DNA of 64,000 nt, taken from Planctomycetota bacterium (lineage in GTDB: Bacteria; Planctomycetota; B15-G4; SIAN01). Positions within the stretch are counted from its first letter, which is position 1. Each line of letters begins with the position of its first letter. The notes under the pieces are model-generated. The model had not been told where the DNA came from. It searched no databases and saw only the letters and a list, made by a program, of their open reading frames with translations. The translations under genes and the position numbers were made by a program. Below, piece by piece: positions 8,676 to 17,868 of the stretch. Where the stretch lies: contig SIAN01000006.1 in NCBI GenBank assembly GCA_009691715.1, forward strand, positions 84,283 through 148,282. Direction: 5' to 3'.

Positions 8676-9740
8676 TCACTTCCCCGCCAGTAGCCGCCGC
8701 GCCAGCGTCGTGAAGTCGGGGAAGTTGAACTTGTTCGCGCCCATCTCGACCTGGATCTGCGGGAAACGGCGCTGGCGGACCGCGACGAGGCGCTTCTCCG
8801 GGACGATCAGCAGGTGGTTGCCGAGGAAGCCTTCGGCGCGGACGCCGAGAACGACTGCCTTGCCGCCCGCCTTCGCCGGCTCGACATCGAGCCACCAGAG
8901 GTAGCCGCAGGTCGAGGCCCCGCCGCCGAGATCGGGAAACGCCGGCTTCATCGCCTCGTCGAGCCAGGCTTCGCTGATCAGCCGCTCGCCCTCCCACTCG
9001 CCGCGCTGCAGCACGAGCTGGCCGATCCGCGCGAGGTCGATGGCGTGGAGCTGGCAGCCGGCCATTCCGTGCGGGTTGCCCTTGGCGTCGCGGGTCCAGC
9101 CGAAGTCGGTGATGCCGAGCGGCTCGAAGAACATCGCGCGCGCGTAGTCGTCGGCCTTCTTGCCGCTCGCTTTCTCGACGATGCCACACAAGAGGTTGCA
9201 GGCGACGTTGTTGTAGAGGAACACGGTGCCGGGCGGCGTCGCGAGCCGGCTGCCGAGCGCAAACTCCACGACGTCCTCGCTGGCGTAGACCTTCTCCGTC
9301 GTCGCATCGGCGGCGATGCCGGAGGTGTGCGTCAGCAGATGGCGGAGCGTGACGCTTTCGCGCTGCGCGCGGACGGCAGGATCGTCCTTGCCGCCGCCCG
9401 CGTCGAGGAACTCCGGGAACCAGTGGGCGACCGGCGTCGCGACCGACTCGATCTTCCCGTCGTCGATCAGGCGCCCGATCAGCAGACTCACCACCGACTT
9501 GGTGCATGACATCAGCTCGATCGGTTTTTGCGGCTTGTTGAAGTATTCCTCGTGGACCAACGCGCCGTCGACCAGCACGCAGACTGAGTCCGACTTCGCC
9601 TCCAGCGCGCACTGCAGAAGGGTGTCGAGCGCCTTGGCATCGATGCCGGCATTGGCGGCCGTCACGACCGGCGGCCAATCGTCACCACGCGCCGTGGCCG
9701 TCAAGATCAGGAACGCACCTGCGATCGCCCGCATCGTCAT
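8676..9740 (-). CDS. Serine hydrolase, class C beta-lactamase/esterase-like, secreted
   Basis: Protein of 354 residues with a signal peptide (AIAGAFLILTATARG). The beta-lactamase-family serine hydrolase fold is shown by SCTK (S-x-x-K) at 78-81, YNN (Y-x-N) at 176-178, RHLLTHTSGI and the later GYLWWLDV. These proteins include EstB-type esterases, D-aminopeptidases and DD-peptidases; antibiotic resistance should not be assumed. ATG at 9740 (MTMRAIAG) is selected for the signal peptide; the longer open frame extends antisense into rnc. Convergent with dgt and divergent from rnc across a 199-bp spacer. Confidence 0.82.
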   Translation of the reverse strand: MTMRAIAGAFLILTATARGDDWPPVVTAANAGIDAKALDTLLQCALEAKSDSVCVLVDGALVHEEYFNKPQKPIELMSCTKSVVSLLIGRLIDDGKIESVATPVAHWFPEFLDAGGGKDDPAVRAQRESVTLRHLLTHTSGIAADATTEKVYASEDVVEFALGSRLATPPGTVFLYNNVACNLLCGIVEKASGKKADDYARAMFFEPLGITDFGWTRDAKGNPHGMAGCQLHAIDLARIGQLVLQRGEWEGERLISEAWLDEAMKPAFPDLGGGASTCGYLWWLDVEPAKAGGKAVVLGVRAEGFLGNHLLIVPEKRLVAVRQRRFPQIQVEMGANKFNFPDFTTLARRLLAGK

Positions 9741-9939
9741 GTCACGCTCTCCTTCGATCGAAGACTCTGCCAATCGGTTGAGGATCCCGATTTCGGACAA
9801 TGCGTCCGACCGTGCTGAATCGCGCTCGAAAGGACCAGAGTATGACCGGCCGCGCGCAAGGTTGCCGTTCGCCACCACCCTGGGTCCGCCGCTCACGTCT
9901 TGCCAGCATCTTACGGCTGGCCTAGAACGCCCACCCCCC

Positions 9940-10773
9940 ATGGCGAAGAAACGCGACGAGCACAGCGAGCCCGAACCGAAGCGCGTCGACACACCCTCCG
10001 ATGCGTTGCCCGAAGCGACCCTGGCGGCGATGGAGCAGGCGCTCGGCCATCGCTTCAAGGATCGCCAACTGCTGATTACGGCACTCACCCATCCGTCGAT
10101 GATCGACATGACGAAGGTGAGCTACGAGCGGCTCGAGTTCCTCGGCGACGCCGTGCTGGGTCTGGTGGTGGCGGAGTACGTCTACCGCCACTTTCCCGAC
10201 GCCGACGAAGGCGAGCTGACGCGCATCAAGTCGTCGGTGGTGAGCCGCAGCGCACTCGGGCATCTCGGCAAGCGGCTGCGCATCGTCGAGCACCTGCGGA
10301 TGGCGAAGGGCATGCACCAGCAGGGCCCGATCCCGCGCAGCGTGGCATCGAATGCCGCCGAGGCCGTCATCGGCGCGCTCTTCTGCGACGCTGGGATCCA
10401 GAAGGCCGGCGAGTTCGTGCTGGCGCAGCTCGGCGCGCTGATCCGCCGCAGCAGCGGCACCGGTCGAGCGGCCACCAACCACAAATCCCTGCTCCAGTTG
10501 CACACTCAGCAGTCGGGAGGCGGTACGCCAACCTACGAGGTGCTGGCGACGCAGGGTCCAGACCACGAACGCACCTTCGAGGTGCGCGCCGTGCTGAACG
10601 GCCGCGTCTTCCCGTCTGCCAACGGCGACAGCAAGAAGAAGGCGGAGCAGCGTGCGGCGAAGAATGCGTTGCGGGAGCTGAAGGCCGAGGTGCTGCCGGA
10701 CGACGAGGAGAGCGACGTCGACAACGACACCAACGACACCGATTCGAGTCGCGACGGCAGCCGAGAGGCCTGA
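9940..10773 (+). CDS. rnc: Ribonuclease III
   Basis: Protein of 277 residues, double-stranded RNA endonuclease for rRNA and mRNA processing. The RNase III signature ERLEFLGDAVLGLVV lies at about 63-77 with the catalytic acidic residues, the second metal site is NAAEAVIGALF, and a dsRNA-binding domain (about 185-252: KSLLQLHTQQ ... KKKAEQRAAKNALREL) follows. The C-terminal 25 residues are an acidic, low-complexity Asp/Ser tail not found in standard RNase III. ATG at 9940 gives a normal-length protein, although the frame stays open far upstream as antisense to the hydrolase gene. Confidence 0.95.
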   Translation: MAKKRDEHSEPEPKRVDTPSDALPEATLAAMEQALGHRFKDRQLLITALTHPSMIDMTKVSYERLEFLGDAVLGLVVAEYVYRHFPDADEGELTRIKSSVVSRSALGHLGKRLRIVEHLRMAKGMHQQGPIPRSVASNAAEAVIGALFCDAGIQKAGEFVLAQLGALIRRSSGTGRAATNHKSLLQLHTQQSGGGTPTYEVLATQGPDHERTFEVRAVLNGRVFPSANGDSKKKAEQRAAKNALRELKAEVLPDDEESDVDNDTNDTDSSRDGSREA

Positions 10774-10782
10774 ACAAACGCA

Positions 10783-10804
10783 CGCGGCGCGATCTGCCGC
10801 CGCG
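10783..10804. terminator. Hairpin between convergent rnc and ATPase genes
   Basis: A 7-bp perfect stem, CGCGGCG paired with CGCCGCG, around an 8-nt loop. It lies exactly in the 32-bp gap between the two convergent stop codons. No U-tract. Confidence 0.5.
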
Positions 10805-10805
10805 A

Positions 10806-12305
10806 TCACTCGGAGCGCTCGGGAGCCGGCCCTTCCGTCCCCTTCGGCCAGAAGAACTCGCGGAGCACAAAGCCCGTCACGAACGCGACCACGATCCGCA
10901 TCGCTCCGTAGGCCAGCGTCGTCAGGAGGAATCTGCCGAAACCAACGTCCTCCGGAAGCCACGACGCGACGACGACCGTGCAGAAGTCGCCCAAGATCAG
11001 GTCAGGCACGACGATGCACTGGCCGATCGTGCAGACGACGACACCCGTCTGCAGCGGCTCCGAAAACCACCTGGAACCACGGTTCCGCGCCCATCGCGCG
11101 AGCACCACGACCAGCGCGATCGACGCCGCGCTGCCGAGCACGACACCGGCTGAGAAACGTTCGCCGGCGGCGTCGCGGAGCTTCCGGAGGCCGCGGAAGT
11201 CGGCGAGGGTGATGGTCGAGCCCGCCTTGACCTCGACGCCGGCCACTTCGTTGGCGCCGCGCTCGAGCAGGATGTCGACCTCGGCATCGTCCCGATCGCG
11301 GAAGTGGTGAAAGCGGATCTCTTTCTCGTGCCAGCTCGCCTGCCGGCGCCGTTCCTGGAAGACGAACGTCTCGAGCAGGAAACCGAACGTCGAACGGTCC
11401 TGCCGCAGCGCCTCGGCATCGAGGCCGAGCAGCGCGCACGCCACGCCAGAATCGCCGACATGGACCTTCGGAGCCTTCACCAGTCGGCTCAGGCGGTTGC
11501 TGTGCCACGGCGGCAGGACGTCGAGCAGGAATACGCGTTCGAGCAAAGTGAGGTAGTCGCGGATCGTCGGGCGGCTGAGGTGGAACGGGCCGGCAAGGTC
11601 GCTCACATTCATGAGCCGAGCAGTCTGCGCCGCGGCGAACGCCAGCAACCGCGGCAGCACGTCGAGCGAACTGATGCGGGCGAGATCGCGGACGTCGCGC
11701 TGGACGAGCGCCTCGACGTAGTCGCGGTACCAGCTGGCGCGCCGGCGTGGCGCCGCACGAACAAGCGCTGCCGGATAGCCGCCCGCCACAACGCGCTCGA
11801 CCAGCCGCGCTCCGAGGCGGACGTACGCGCGAGTCTTGAATCTCCCGGCGAACAGCGCGGCAAGGAACGAGGGCGCACGGCCCGCCAGCTCGCATTGCGC
11901 CAGCGGATGCAGCCGCAGGATCCCCATACGGCCCGCAAGCGAGTCGGCGAGAGTGGGCCGCAGCAGGACATTCGCCGAACCGGTCAGCAGGAAGCGACCC
12001 GGCGTACGTCGGCGGTTGACCTCCGACTTGAGTGCAGTGAACAGCCCCGGTGCGCGCTGCACCTGGTCGAGGATCACGCGCTCGGGCAGATTGGCGACGA
12101 AGCCGGCCGGATCAGCCATCGCGGACGCGAGTACGACGAAATCATCGAGGTTGTGGTAGGCGTAGCCGCGCACCTCGCCGACCGTCCTGGCGAGGGTCGT
12201 CTTCCCGCATTGGCGAGGTCCGTGAATGAGGACGACCGGCGTGTCGGACAGCGCTTCCACGAGGCGTGCCGAGGCGAAGCGACGGCGAAGGAGGGGTGCC
12301 GACAT
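10806..12305 (-). CDS. DUF4143-type AAA ATPase with a foreign membrane tail (fusion)
   Basis: Protein of 499 residues. Residues 1-390 are a typical AAA_14/DUF4143 ATPase: Walker A GPRQCGKTT at 29-37, the Walker B-like RVILDQVQ, LLTGSANVLL, then the DUF4143 restriction-nuclease-like domain with VGDSGVACALLGL, DAEVDILLE and GVEVKAG. Instead of the usual soluble ending, the sequence passes at about residue 391 (near position 11132) into 108 residues with several hydrophobic helices (SIALVVVLARW, DFCTVVVASW, LAYGAMRIVVAFVTGFVLREFF). This looks like the C-terminal end of an unrelated membrane protein joined in frame. The family is often toxin-like or mobile in behaviour, role unproven. Start ATG at 12305, preceded by 23-bp repeats. 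Confidence 0.8.
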   Translation of the reverse strand: MSAPLLRRRFASARLVEALSDTPVVLIHGPRQCGKTTLARTVGEVRGYAYHNLDDFVVLASAMADPAGFVANLPERVILDQVQRAPGLFTALKSEVNRRRTPGRFLLTGSANVLLRPTLADSLAGRMGILRLHPLAQCELAGRAPSFLAALFAGRFKTRAYVRLGARLVERVVAGGYPAALVRAAPRRRASWYRDYVEALVQRDVRDLARISSLDVLPRLLAFAAAQTARLMNVSDLAGPFHLSRPTIRDYLTLLERVFLLDVLPPWHSNRLSRLVKAPKVHVGDSGVACALLGLDAEALRQDRSTFGFLLETFVFQERRRQASWHEKEIRFHHFRDRDDAEVDILLERGANEVAGVEVKAGSTITLADFRGLRKLRDAAGERFSAGVVLGSAASIALVVVLARWARNRGSRWFSEPLQTGVVVCTIGQCIVVPDLILGDFCTVVVASWLPEDVGFGRFLLTTLAYGAMRIVVAFVTGFVLREFFWPKGTEGPAPERSE

Positions 12306-12330
12306 GGCGGCTGACCGTGTCTTTCGACAT

Positions 12331-12390
12331 CGGCTATCTGCAATGTTGAGCTACGGCTAGTTGCAACGTTGTGGTACGGCTGGTTGAAAC
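12331..12390. repeat. 23-bp tandem repeats upstream of the DUF4143 ATPase
   Basis: Two full units and one partial: 12331-12353, 12354-12376 and 12377-12390. Each begins CGGCT and contains a TGCAA-GTTG core; the second has TTGCAACGTTG, a near-palindrome. The units lie immediately upstream of the ATPase start (12305, minus strand), so an operator for autoregulation is plausible. Confidence 0.55.
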
Positions 12391-12422
12391 CCTCAGGCCG
12401 CCGCGCGACGCTCCGTCCCCCT

Positions 12423-14558
12423 TCAATTGAACTTCGTGTAGGTCCCGCCCGCGTCCTGCGCGATCCATTCGAGCAGCGGGAAGTCGCTGCCGACCGCGAC
12501 GCAGTGGATCTTGATGTGGCGGGTCTCGTTCCAGCCGGCGATGTGCTGGCGGATCAGGCCGAGGTCGGTCACGGTGCCAGCACTCGGCTCGCCGTCGGTG
12601 AGCAGGAAGATGGTGTCGACGCCGGAATCGATGAAGGCGAAGGCGAGCGCGTCGTAGATGTTGGTGCCGCCGCGCGAGCCCAAGTGCTCGACCCAGTCGA
12701 TGGCTTCGGCGCGCGCCTTGTCGCTCATCGCGATCGACGACTCCTTCCACTTCTGGATCGAGGCGTTGAAGGTGACCATGTTGAACGACGACGCCGCGTC
12801 GAGCGCGCCGAGGGTCTTCACCAGCTCCTGCTTCACGATCTCCATCCGCGTCGCGGCCCGGTCGCCGATCTTGACGCTCTCCAACTGCTCGGCCATCGAG
12901 CCGGAGATGTCGACCACGAAGACCACGTGGTGCGACTCGATCTTGACCCCGAAGAAGCGCGCGCTGGTCGTCTGACGCAGCCGCTTGCGCTCGCGCTCCG
13001 CAACCTTCTTCTCCAGCTCGGCCCCAGCGATCAGCGGCAACACGCTGCCGCCGCCGTCCCACCACTTCTTCCAGGTCGCGGCGTCGGTGTCGTGCAGCTC
13101 GCCGGTCAGACGAAACAGCGTCGAGCCGAACTCGACCTGCGTGCGGCCGCTCTCCTGCTGCATCTGCGCGACGATTGCGCCGACGCTGTCGCGGTCGCGC
13201 AGCTTCTCCAGCGCGGCGAGCGCGAGCAGGCGCGTCGACCAGTCCGCATGCGAGATGGCGGTGGTGAACAGCGCGAGGTCGGCCGCGACCGGCGGATCGG
13301 AGAGCGACTGCAGCGCGGCATTCCTGATGTCGCGATCGTCGCCGGCGGCCATCGCCAGCAAGCGCTTGCGCCAGCTTTCGGTGGCGGCACCGTGGATCGC
13401 GGTCAACGCCTTGACCAGCGCCGGCTCATCACCGGTGCGCTTCGACTTGGCGAGCTCCTTTTCCAACGGCTCGATCGCGTCGACGTCGCGCGCCTCGCCC
13501 AGCACCCGGATCGCGAGGCGGCGCACTTCTTCGTCTTTCTCGTCGGCTTCGCCGCGCACCTTCTTGCGCAGCTTGTCGTCCGCGACCAGCAGCCCCTTCA
13601 CGGCATGCAGCGCAAACAACCGCTCGTGCGGCTTGCCCTTGCCGACCATGCCGGCGAGGCGCTTGTTGACACCCTCGTCGCCGAGGCCGCCGACCAACTC
13701 CGCGATCGCTGCGCGCAGGTACTCGCCGGTCGTCGCCTGCGTCGTCCCGATCTCGATCAGCAGGTCGGCTGCCTTGGTGCCCTTCTTCTGCGCCAGGATC
13801 CGCGCGGCGACTTCGCGATCGGTCGGCAGCGCGTTCACCTGCTTCAACGTGTCGATGGCGAGATCGGCAACGCCCGCGGTATCGCGCACCGCAAGCTGCT
13901 CGAGCGCGATCCGCCGCAGCGAGCCTTCGTGCACGTCCTTGAACGCCTTGATCAGTTCGCCGTCCCTCAGGCTCTTCACGCGCGCCTCGAAGGCGACTTC
14001 GCGCAGCTTCTTCGGCAGCTTCTCGTCGGCGTAGAGCTTCTGGTACCAGTCGGCGTGCGCGGCCGGGTCGGCGAGCTTCCCGTGCAGCCGCAACGCCCGC
14101 TCGCGCACCTGCTGCTGGACCGGCAGTTCGACGATCTTCGCCAGATAGACCGGCGCCTGCTTCGCGCAGCGTTCGAGCGCCTCGAAGGCGGCGTCGCCGA
14201 TCTCGAGCTCTGACGCGTTGGCGGCGACCGTCGCCACGTGATCCAGAGCGATCGGCGCGGCATCGCCGGCGCCGGCGAAACTGGCGAGCGCGCGCAGCAC
14301 CTCGCGCTTCATCCAGATACTGCTGACGTGGCGATAGAAGTCGACCAGTGCGCGCGCGGCCGCCGGCGTCTTCAGCAGCGCCAGCTTCGCGATCAGCTCC
14401 GGATCGGCCTCGTCGCGCGCCGACTCGAGATCACCGGCGAGCTTCGCCTCGTCGCCGCCCGCGTCTTGCGCAGCCTTCGCGATCGACGCGGCGGCACTCG
14501 CGATCGGCAGAGCGACCAGCCACAGCATCACCACCGCCGCGCGTCGCATCGTCTTCAT
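12423..14558 (-). CDS. Secreted HEAT-repeat / von Willebrand factor A protein
   Basis: Protein of 711 residues with a signal peptide (MKTMRRAAVVMLWLVALPIA). Residues 40-490 are alpha-helical repeats of HEAT/armadillo type (for example LRKKVRGEADEKDEEVRRLAIRVLGEA and RDIRNAALQSLSD). Residues 545-711 are a VWA domain with an intact MIDAS motif DISGS at 550-554, the threonine loop GGTNIYDALAFAF, and FLLTDGEPSAG. Such proteins are probably periplasmic adhesion or scaffolding proteins; the partner is unknown. ATG at 14558 is selected for the signal peptide. Divergent from mfd with 64 bp between starts, so the two share a promoter region. Confidence 0.82.
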   Translation of the reverse strand: MKTMRRAAVVMLWLVALPIASAAASIAKAAQDAGGDEAKLAGDLESARDEADPELIAKLALLKTPAAARALVDFYRHVSSIWMKREVLRALASFAGAGDAAPIALDHVATVAANASELEIGDAAFEALERCAKQAPVYLAKIVELPVQQQVRERALRLHGKLADPAAHADWYQKLYADEKLPKKLREVAFEARVKSLRDGELIKAFKDVHEGSLRRIALEQLAVRDTAGVADLAIDTLKQVNALPTDREVAARILAQKKGTKAADLLIEIGTTQATTGEYLRAAIAELVGGLGDEGVNKRLAGMVGKGKPHERLFALHAVKGLLVADDKLRKKVRGEADEKDEEVRRLAIRVLGEARDVDAIEPLEKELAKSKRTGDEPALVKALTAIHGAATESWRKRLLAMAAGDDRDIRNAALQSLSDPPVAADLALFTTAISHADWSTRLLALAALEKLRDRDSVGAIVAQMQQESGRTQVEFGSTLFRLTGELHDTDAATWKKWWDGGGSVLPLIAGAELEKKVAERERKRLRQTTSARFFGVKIESHHVVFVVDISGSMAEQLESVKIGDRAATRMEIVKQELVKTLGALDAASSFNMVTFNASIQKWKESSIAMSDKARAEAIDWVEHLGSRGGTNIYDALAFAFIDSGVDTIFLLTDGEPSAGTVTDLGLIRQHIAGWNETRHIKIHCVAVGSDFPLLEWIAQDAGGTYTKFN

Positions 14559-14622
14559 GGTCGCCTCATCACGCCCGCGTCCTGCAACCGAGCCAGCGCG
14601 TTTCGATGGTAGCTTGCCAGCG

Positions 14623-17600
14623 ATGAGCGCTCCGTCCCTTCCGCGGCCCCCGATTGCAGCTTCATTGCTGGCCGTGGCTCGCGGCGAGCGGGCGCGCGCG
14701 ATCGTCAGCGAAGTGCACGGTTCCGCGGCAGCGCTCTTCGCCGCGGCGCTGCCCGACGCGACCGGTGCGCGCCTGCTGGTGGTGTTGGCGCGCGGCAGCG
14801 ACGCGAAGGACTTCGAGCTCGACTGGCAGGTGATCGCGCCCGAGATCACGTCGGTCCGGCTGCACGAATTGGAACGCTTCGAAAGCGGCACGCCGGAGCA
14901 GCGGCGCAACCGCAGCGAACGCGAGAAGGCGCTCGCAGCGCTGCGCGATCGCAACGGGCCGCGTGTCGTGATCGCGTCGCTCGCGTCGCTCTCCGATCCG
15001 GCCGGCGATCCGCGGGCGCAACGCACCGAACAAATGGTGCTGAAGGCAAGGCAGCGCATCGATCGCGAAGAGCTGCGCCGTCGCCTCTATTCCAGCGGCC
15101 TCGAACCTGCGGCGCTGGTCTCGGCGCCCGGCGACCTGTCGTTCCGCGGCGACATCGTCGACTTCTTCCCGTACGGCGCCGAGCGACCGACCCGCATCGA
15201 GCTGTTCGACGACGAGATCGAGTCGTTGCGCGCGTTCGACCCCGAATCGCAGCGCTCGACTGGCGAGCTGCTCGAGGTCGAGATCCTCGGCACCGTCGCT
15301 GCCACCGTCGTGCAGCAGTCGACGACCGAGGGCGTGCGCCGCTTCACCGCGCTTGACCATTTTGCGGCCGCTCCGCTGGTGGTGCGCATCGATCCGGTCG
15401 CGCACGACTTCGCCGTCGCCAAGCTCTCCGAGGAACAGCCGGCACGCGCCGGCGAGTTGCAGCAGGCGCTCGATCGCGCCGCCGCGCTGCCGCGCATCGA
15501 CCTCCATCCGGAGCTCGTCGCCGGCGCCGATCAGGTGCTCGGCGCGCGTCCCATCGACGGTGCCGGCGGCATCCACGAACTCGGCAGCTTCTGCGAGCGG
15601 CTGCCCGAAACGGTCCACAAGCTGGTGGTCTTCTCTGCGACGCCGGCCGAAGGCAAGCGCATCACCACACTGCTGCGCGCCCACCTGCCGCCGGTGCCGC
15701 GGCGCAGCGCCGTCGACGCGCGCGGCAGCCTCGCCGCCGGCTTCGTCGCGCCGTCGCTCTCCATCTGGGTCGGCAACCACCACGAGCTACTCGGCCGCAC
15801 GCGGCTCATGCGCGTCTCCGAGTTGAAGGCGACCGCCGGGCGCCCGATCCGCGAGATGCTCGAACTCACGCCGGGCGAGTTCGTCGTGCACCAGACCCAC
15901 GGCGTCGCGCTCTACCGCGGCATCAAAGAGCAGCGCCAGGAGGGCGGCACCGAGGACTACCTCGAGCTCGAGTTCGACGAGGCGACGCTGCTCTACGTGC
16001 CGGCGTCGAAGATCGACCTGATTGGTCGCTACATCGGAGCAGGCGCGACGGCGCCGAAACTCGACAAGGTCGGCGGCAAGTCGTGGGCGCGCAAGAAGCA
16101 GGACGTCGAGACCGCGCTCGACGAGATGTCGGGCGAATTGCTCGAACTGCAGGCGCAACGCAAGACCCGCCCCGGCCACGCCTACACGCCCGACGATGAA
16201 ATGCAGGCGGAGTTCGACGCGTCGTTCCCGTTCGCCGACACGCTCGATCAGGTGACCTCGACCGAGGAGATCAAGCGCGACATGCAATTGCCGCGCGCGA
16301 TGGATCGGCTGCTGTGCGGCGACGTCGGCTTCGGCAAGACCGAGGTGGCGACGCGCGCCGTGTTCAAGGCGGCGACGCAGGGCAAGCAGGTGGCGATCCT
16401 GGCGCCGACGACGCTGCTGGTGCGCCAGCACTTGGAGACCTTCCGCAACCGCATGGCCGACTGGCCCTTGCGCGTCGAGGGTCTGTCGCGCCTGACGCCG
16501 CCGAAGGTGGCGAAGGAGGTGATCGTCGGGCTGCGCGAAGGGCACGTCGACATCGTGATCGGCTCGCATCGGCTGCTGTCGAGCAAGGTGTCGTTCAAGG
16601 ACCTCGGCCTGCTGATCATCGACGAAGAGCAGCGCTTTGGCGTCAAGCACAAGGAGACGCTGAAGCAGCTGAAGACGACCGTCGACGTGCTGACTCTCTC
16701 CGCCACGCCGATCCCGCGCACGTTGCACATGGCGCTGGTCGGGCTGCGCGACATCTCGACATTGCGCGAGCCGCCGCGCGGTCGCCTGCCGGTCGAGACG
16801 CGCGTGACCTACGAGGACGACGACCTGATCCGCCATGCGATCGAGCGCGAGCTCGCGCGCGAAGGGCAGACGTTTTTCCTGTTCAACCGCGTCGGCCCGA
16901 TCTACGACGTTGCCGCCAAGGTGAAGCGACTGGTGCCGGCCGCGCGGGTTGGCGTCGCGCACGGCCAGCTTCCCGGCAACCAGCTGGAGAAGGTCGCACT
17001 TGCCTTCGCCAACCGCGAGATCGACGTGCTGGTCTGCACCACGATCATCGAGGCGGGCATCGACATCCCGACCTGCAACACGCTCATTGTCGAGCGCGCC
17101 GACATGATGGGTCTCGCCGACCTGCACCAGCTGCGCGGCCGCATCGGCCGCTCCGACAAGAAGGCGCACGCGCTCTTCTTCATCCCGCGCAAGCCGCTGC
17201 CGGCAGTCGCGCTCAAGCGGCTGCGCGCGCTCGAGACGCTGGCTCACCTCGGTTCGGGCTTCGACATCGCGATCCGCGACTTGGAGATCCGCGGCGCCGG
17301 CAACCTGCTCGGCAAGCAGCAATCCGGGCACATCGCCTCGATCGGCTACGACCTCTACTGCCGCATGCTGGCCAAGTCGATCGCCAAGCGGCGTGGCACC
17401 AAGCTGCCGGCCGATCCCGAGGAGATCGACATCGGCATCGGGTTGCCGGCGTTCCTGCCGCGCGAGTACGTCCGTTCGAGCCACCAGCGGATGGAACTGC
17501 TGCGACGGCTCGGCGAGGCGCGCGGCGACGAGGCGGCAGCGCAGTTGCTCGAGGAGATGCGCGATCGCTACGGGCGGCCGCCAGAACCGCTCCAGAACCT

Positions 17601-17868
17601 GGTCGATCTGTTCCGGCTGAAGGAGATGAGCCGGCGGCTCGGCATCTCGCGCATCTTCCACCCGGGCGGCGGCGAGGTGCTGCTGTTCGTGCGCGATTAC
17701 GCCCGATTCGGACGCTTGCGGCTGCGGCGTGGCGAAGGGCGCCACGTCGAAGGATCGCGCGTGCTGGTGATCCTGCCGCCAGAGGTGCGCACGCCGCAGG
17801 AGCTGGCGCGTTACCTTCTGGAGGAATTGCGCGAGCGGGCGCCGGCAGTGGGAGGGATTCGAACGTGA
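14623..17868 (+). CDS. mfd: Transcription-repair coupling factor Mfd
   Basis: Protein of 1081 residues, the normal Mfd length. It removes RNA polymerase stalled at DNA lesions and recruits UvrA. The order is a UvrB-homology region (LYSSGLEPAALVSAPGDLSFRGDIVDFFP), a degenerate D3, an RNAP-interacting CarD-like domain (TPGEFVVHQTHGVALYRGI), a RecG-like translocase with Walker A GDVGFGKT at 566-573 and DEEQ at 667-670, LSATPIPRTLHMAL, QLRGRIGR, and a C-terminal TRCF domain (LPREYVRSSHQRMELLRRL). ATG at 14623 is chosen as it follows the divergent-promoter gap; the frame is open further upstream. The stop overlaps the next gene (GTGA). Confidence 0.96.
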   Translation: MSAPSLPRPPIAASLLAVARGERARAIVSEVHGSAAALFAAALPDATGARLLVVLARGSDAKDFELDWQVIAPEITSVRLHELERFESGTPEQRRNRSEREKALAALRDRNGPRVVIASLASLSDPAGDPRAQRTEQMVLKARQRIDREELRRRLYSSGLEPAALVSAPGDLSFRGDIVDFFPYGAERPTRIELFDDEIESLRAFDPESQRSTGELLEVEILGTVAATVVQQSTTEGVRRFTALDHFAAAPLVVRIDPVAHDFAVAKLSEEQPARAGELQQALDRAAALPRIDLHPELVAGADQVLGARPIDGAGGIHELGSFCERLPETVHKLVVFSATPAEGKRITTLLRAHLPPVPRRSAVDARGSLAAGFVAPSLSIWVGNHHELLGRTRLMRVSELKATAGRPIREMLELTPGEFVVHQTHGVALYRGIKEQRQEGGTEDYLELEFDEATLLYVPASKIDLIGRYIGAGATAPKLDKVGGKSWARKKQDVETALDEMSGELLELQAQRKTRPGHAYTPDDEMQAEFDASFPFADTLDQVTSTEEIKRDMQLPRAMDRLLCGDVGFGKTEVATRAVFKAATQGKQVAILAPTTLLVRQHLETFRNRMADWPLRVEGLSRLTPPKVAKEVIVGLREGHVDIVIGSHRLLSSKVSFKDLGLLIIDEEQRFGVKHKETLKQLKTTVDVLTLSATPIPRTLHMALVGLRDISTLREPPRGRLPVETRVTYEDDDLIRHAIERELAREGQTFFLFNRVGPIYDVAAKVKRLVPAARVGVAHGQLPGNQLEKVALAFANREIDVLVCTTIIEAGIDIPTCNTLIVERADMMGLADLHQLRGRIGRSDKKAHALFFIPRKPLPAVALKRLRALETLAHLGSGFDIAIRDLEIRGAGNLLGKQQSGHIASIGYDLYCRMLAKSIAKRRGTKLPADPEEIDIGIGLPAFLPREYVRSSHQRMELLRRLGEARGDEAAAQLLEEMRDRYGRPPEPLQNLVDLFRLKEMSRRLGISRIFHPGGGEVLLFVRDYARFGRLRLRRGEGRHVEGSRVLVILPPEVRTPQELARYLLEELRERAPAVGGIRT

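Noticed and set aside
12369..14213. 614-residue open frame antisense to the HEAT/VWA gene
   Set aside because: Shadow frame; the minus strand has signal peptide, repeats and an intact MIDAS motif.
15787..17745. 652-residue open frame antisense to mfd
   Set aside because: GC-rich shadow of mfd: composition is Arg/Gln/His-rich and low in normal domains, whereas the plus strand has all Mfd motifs.
17850..17866. tRNA-like T-arm sequence GGGAGGGATTCGAAC near the end of mfd
   Set aside because: It lies inside the mfd reading frame and no acceptor stem, anticodon arm or D arm can be formed around it.
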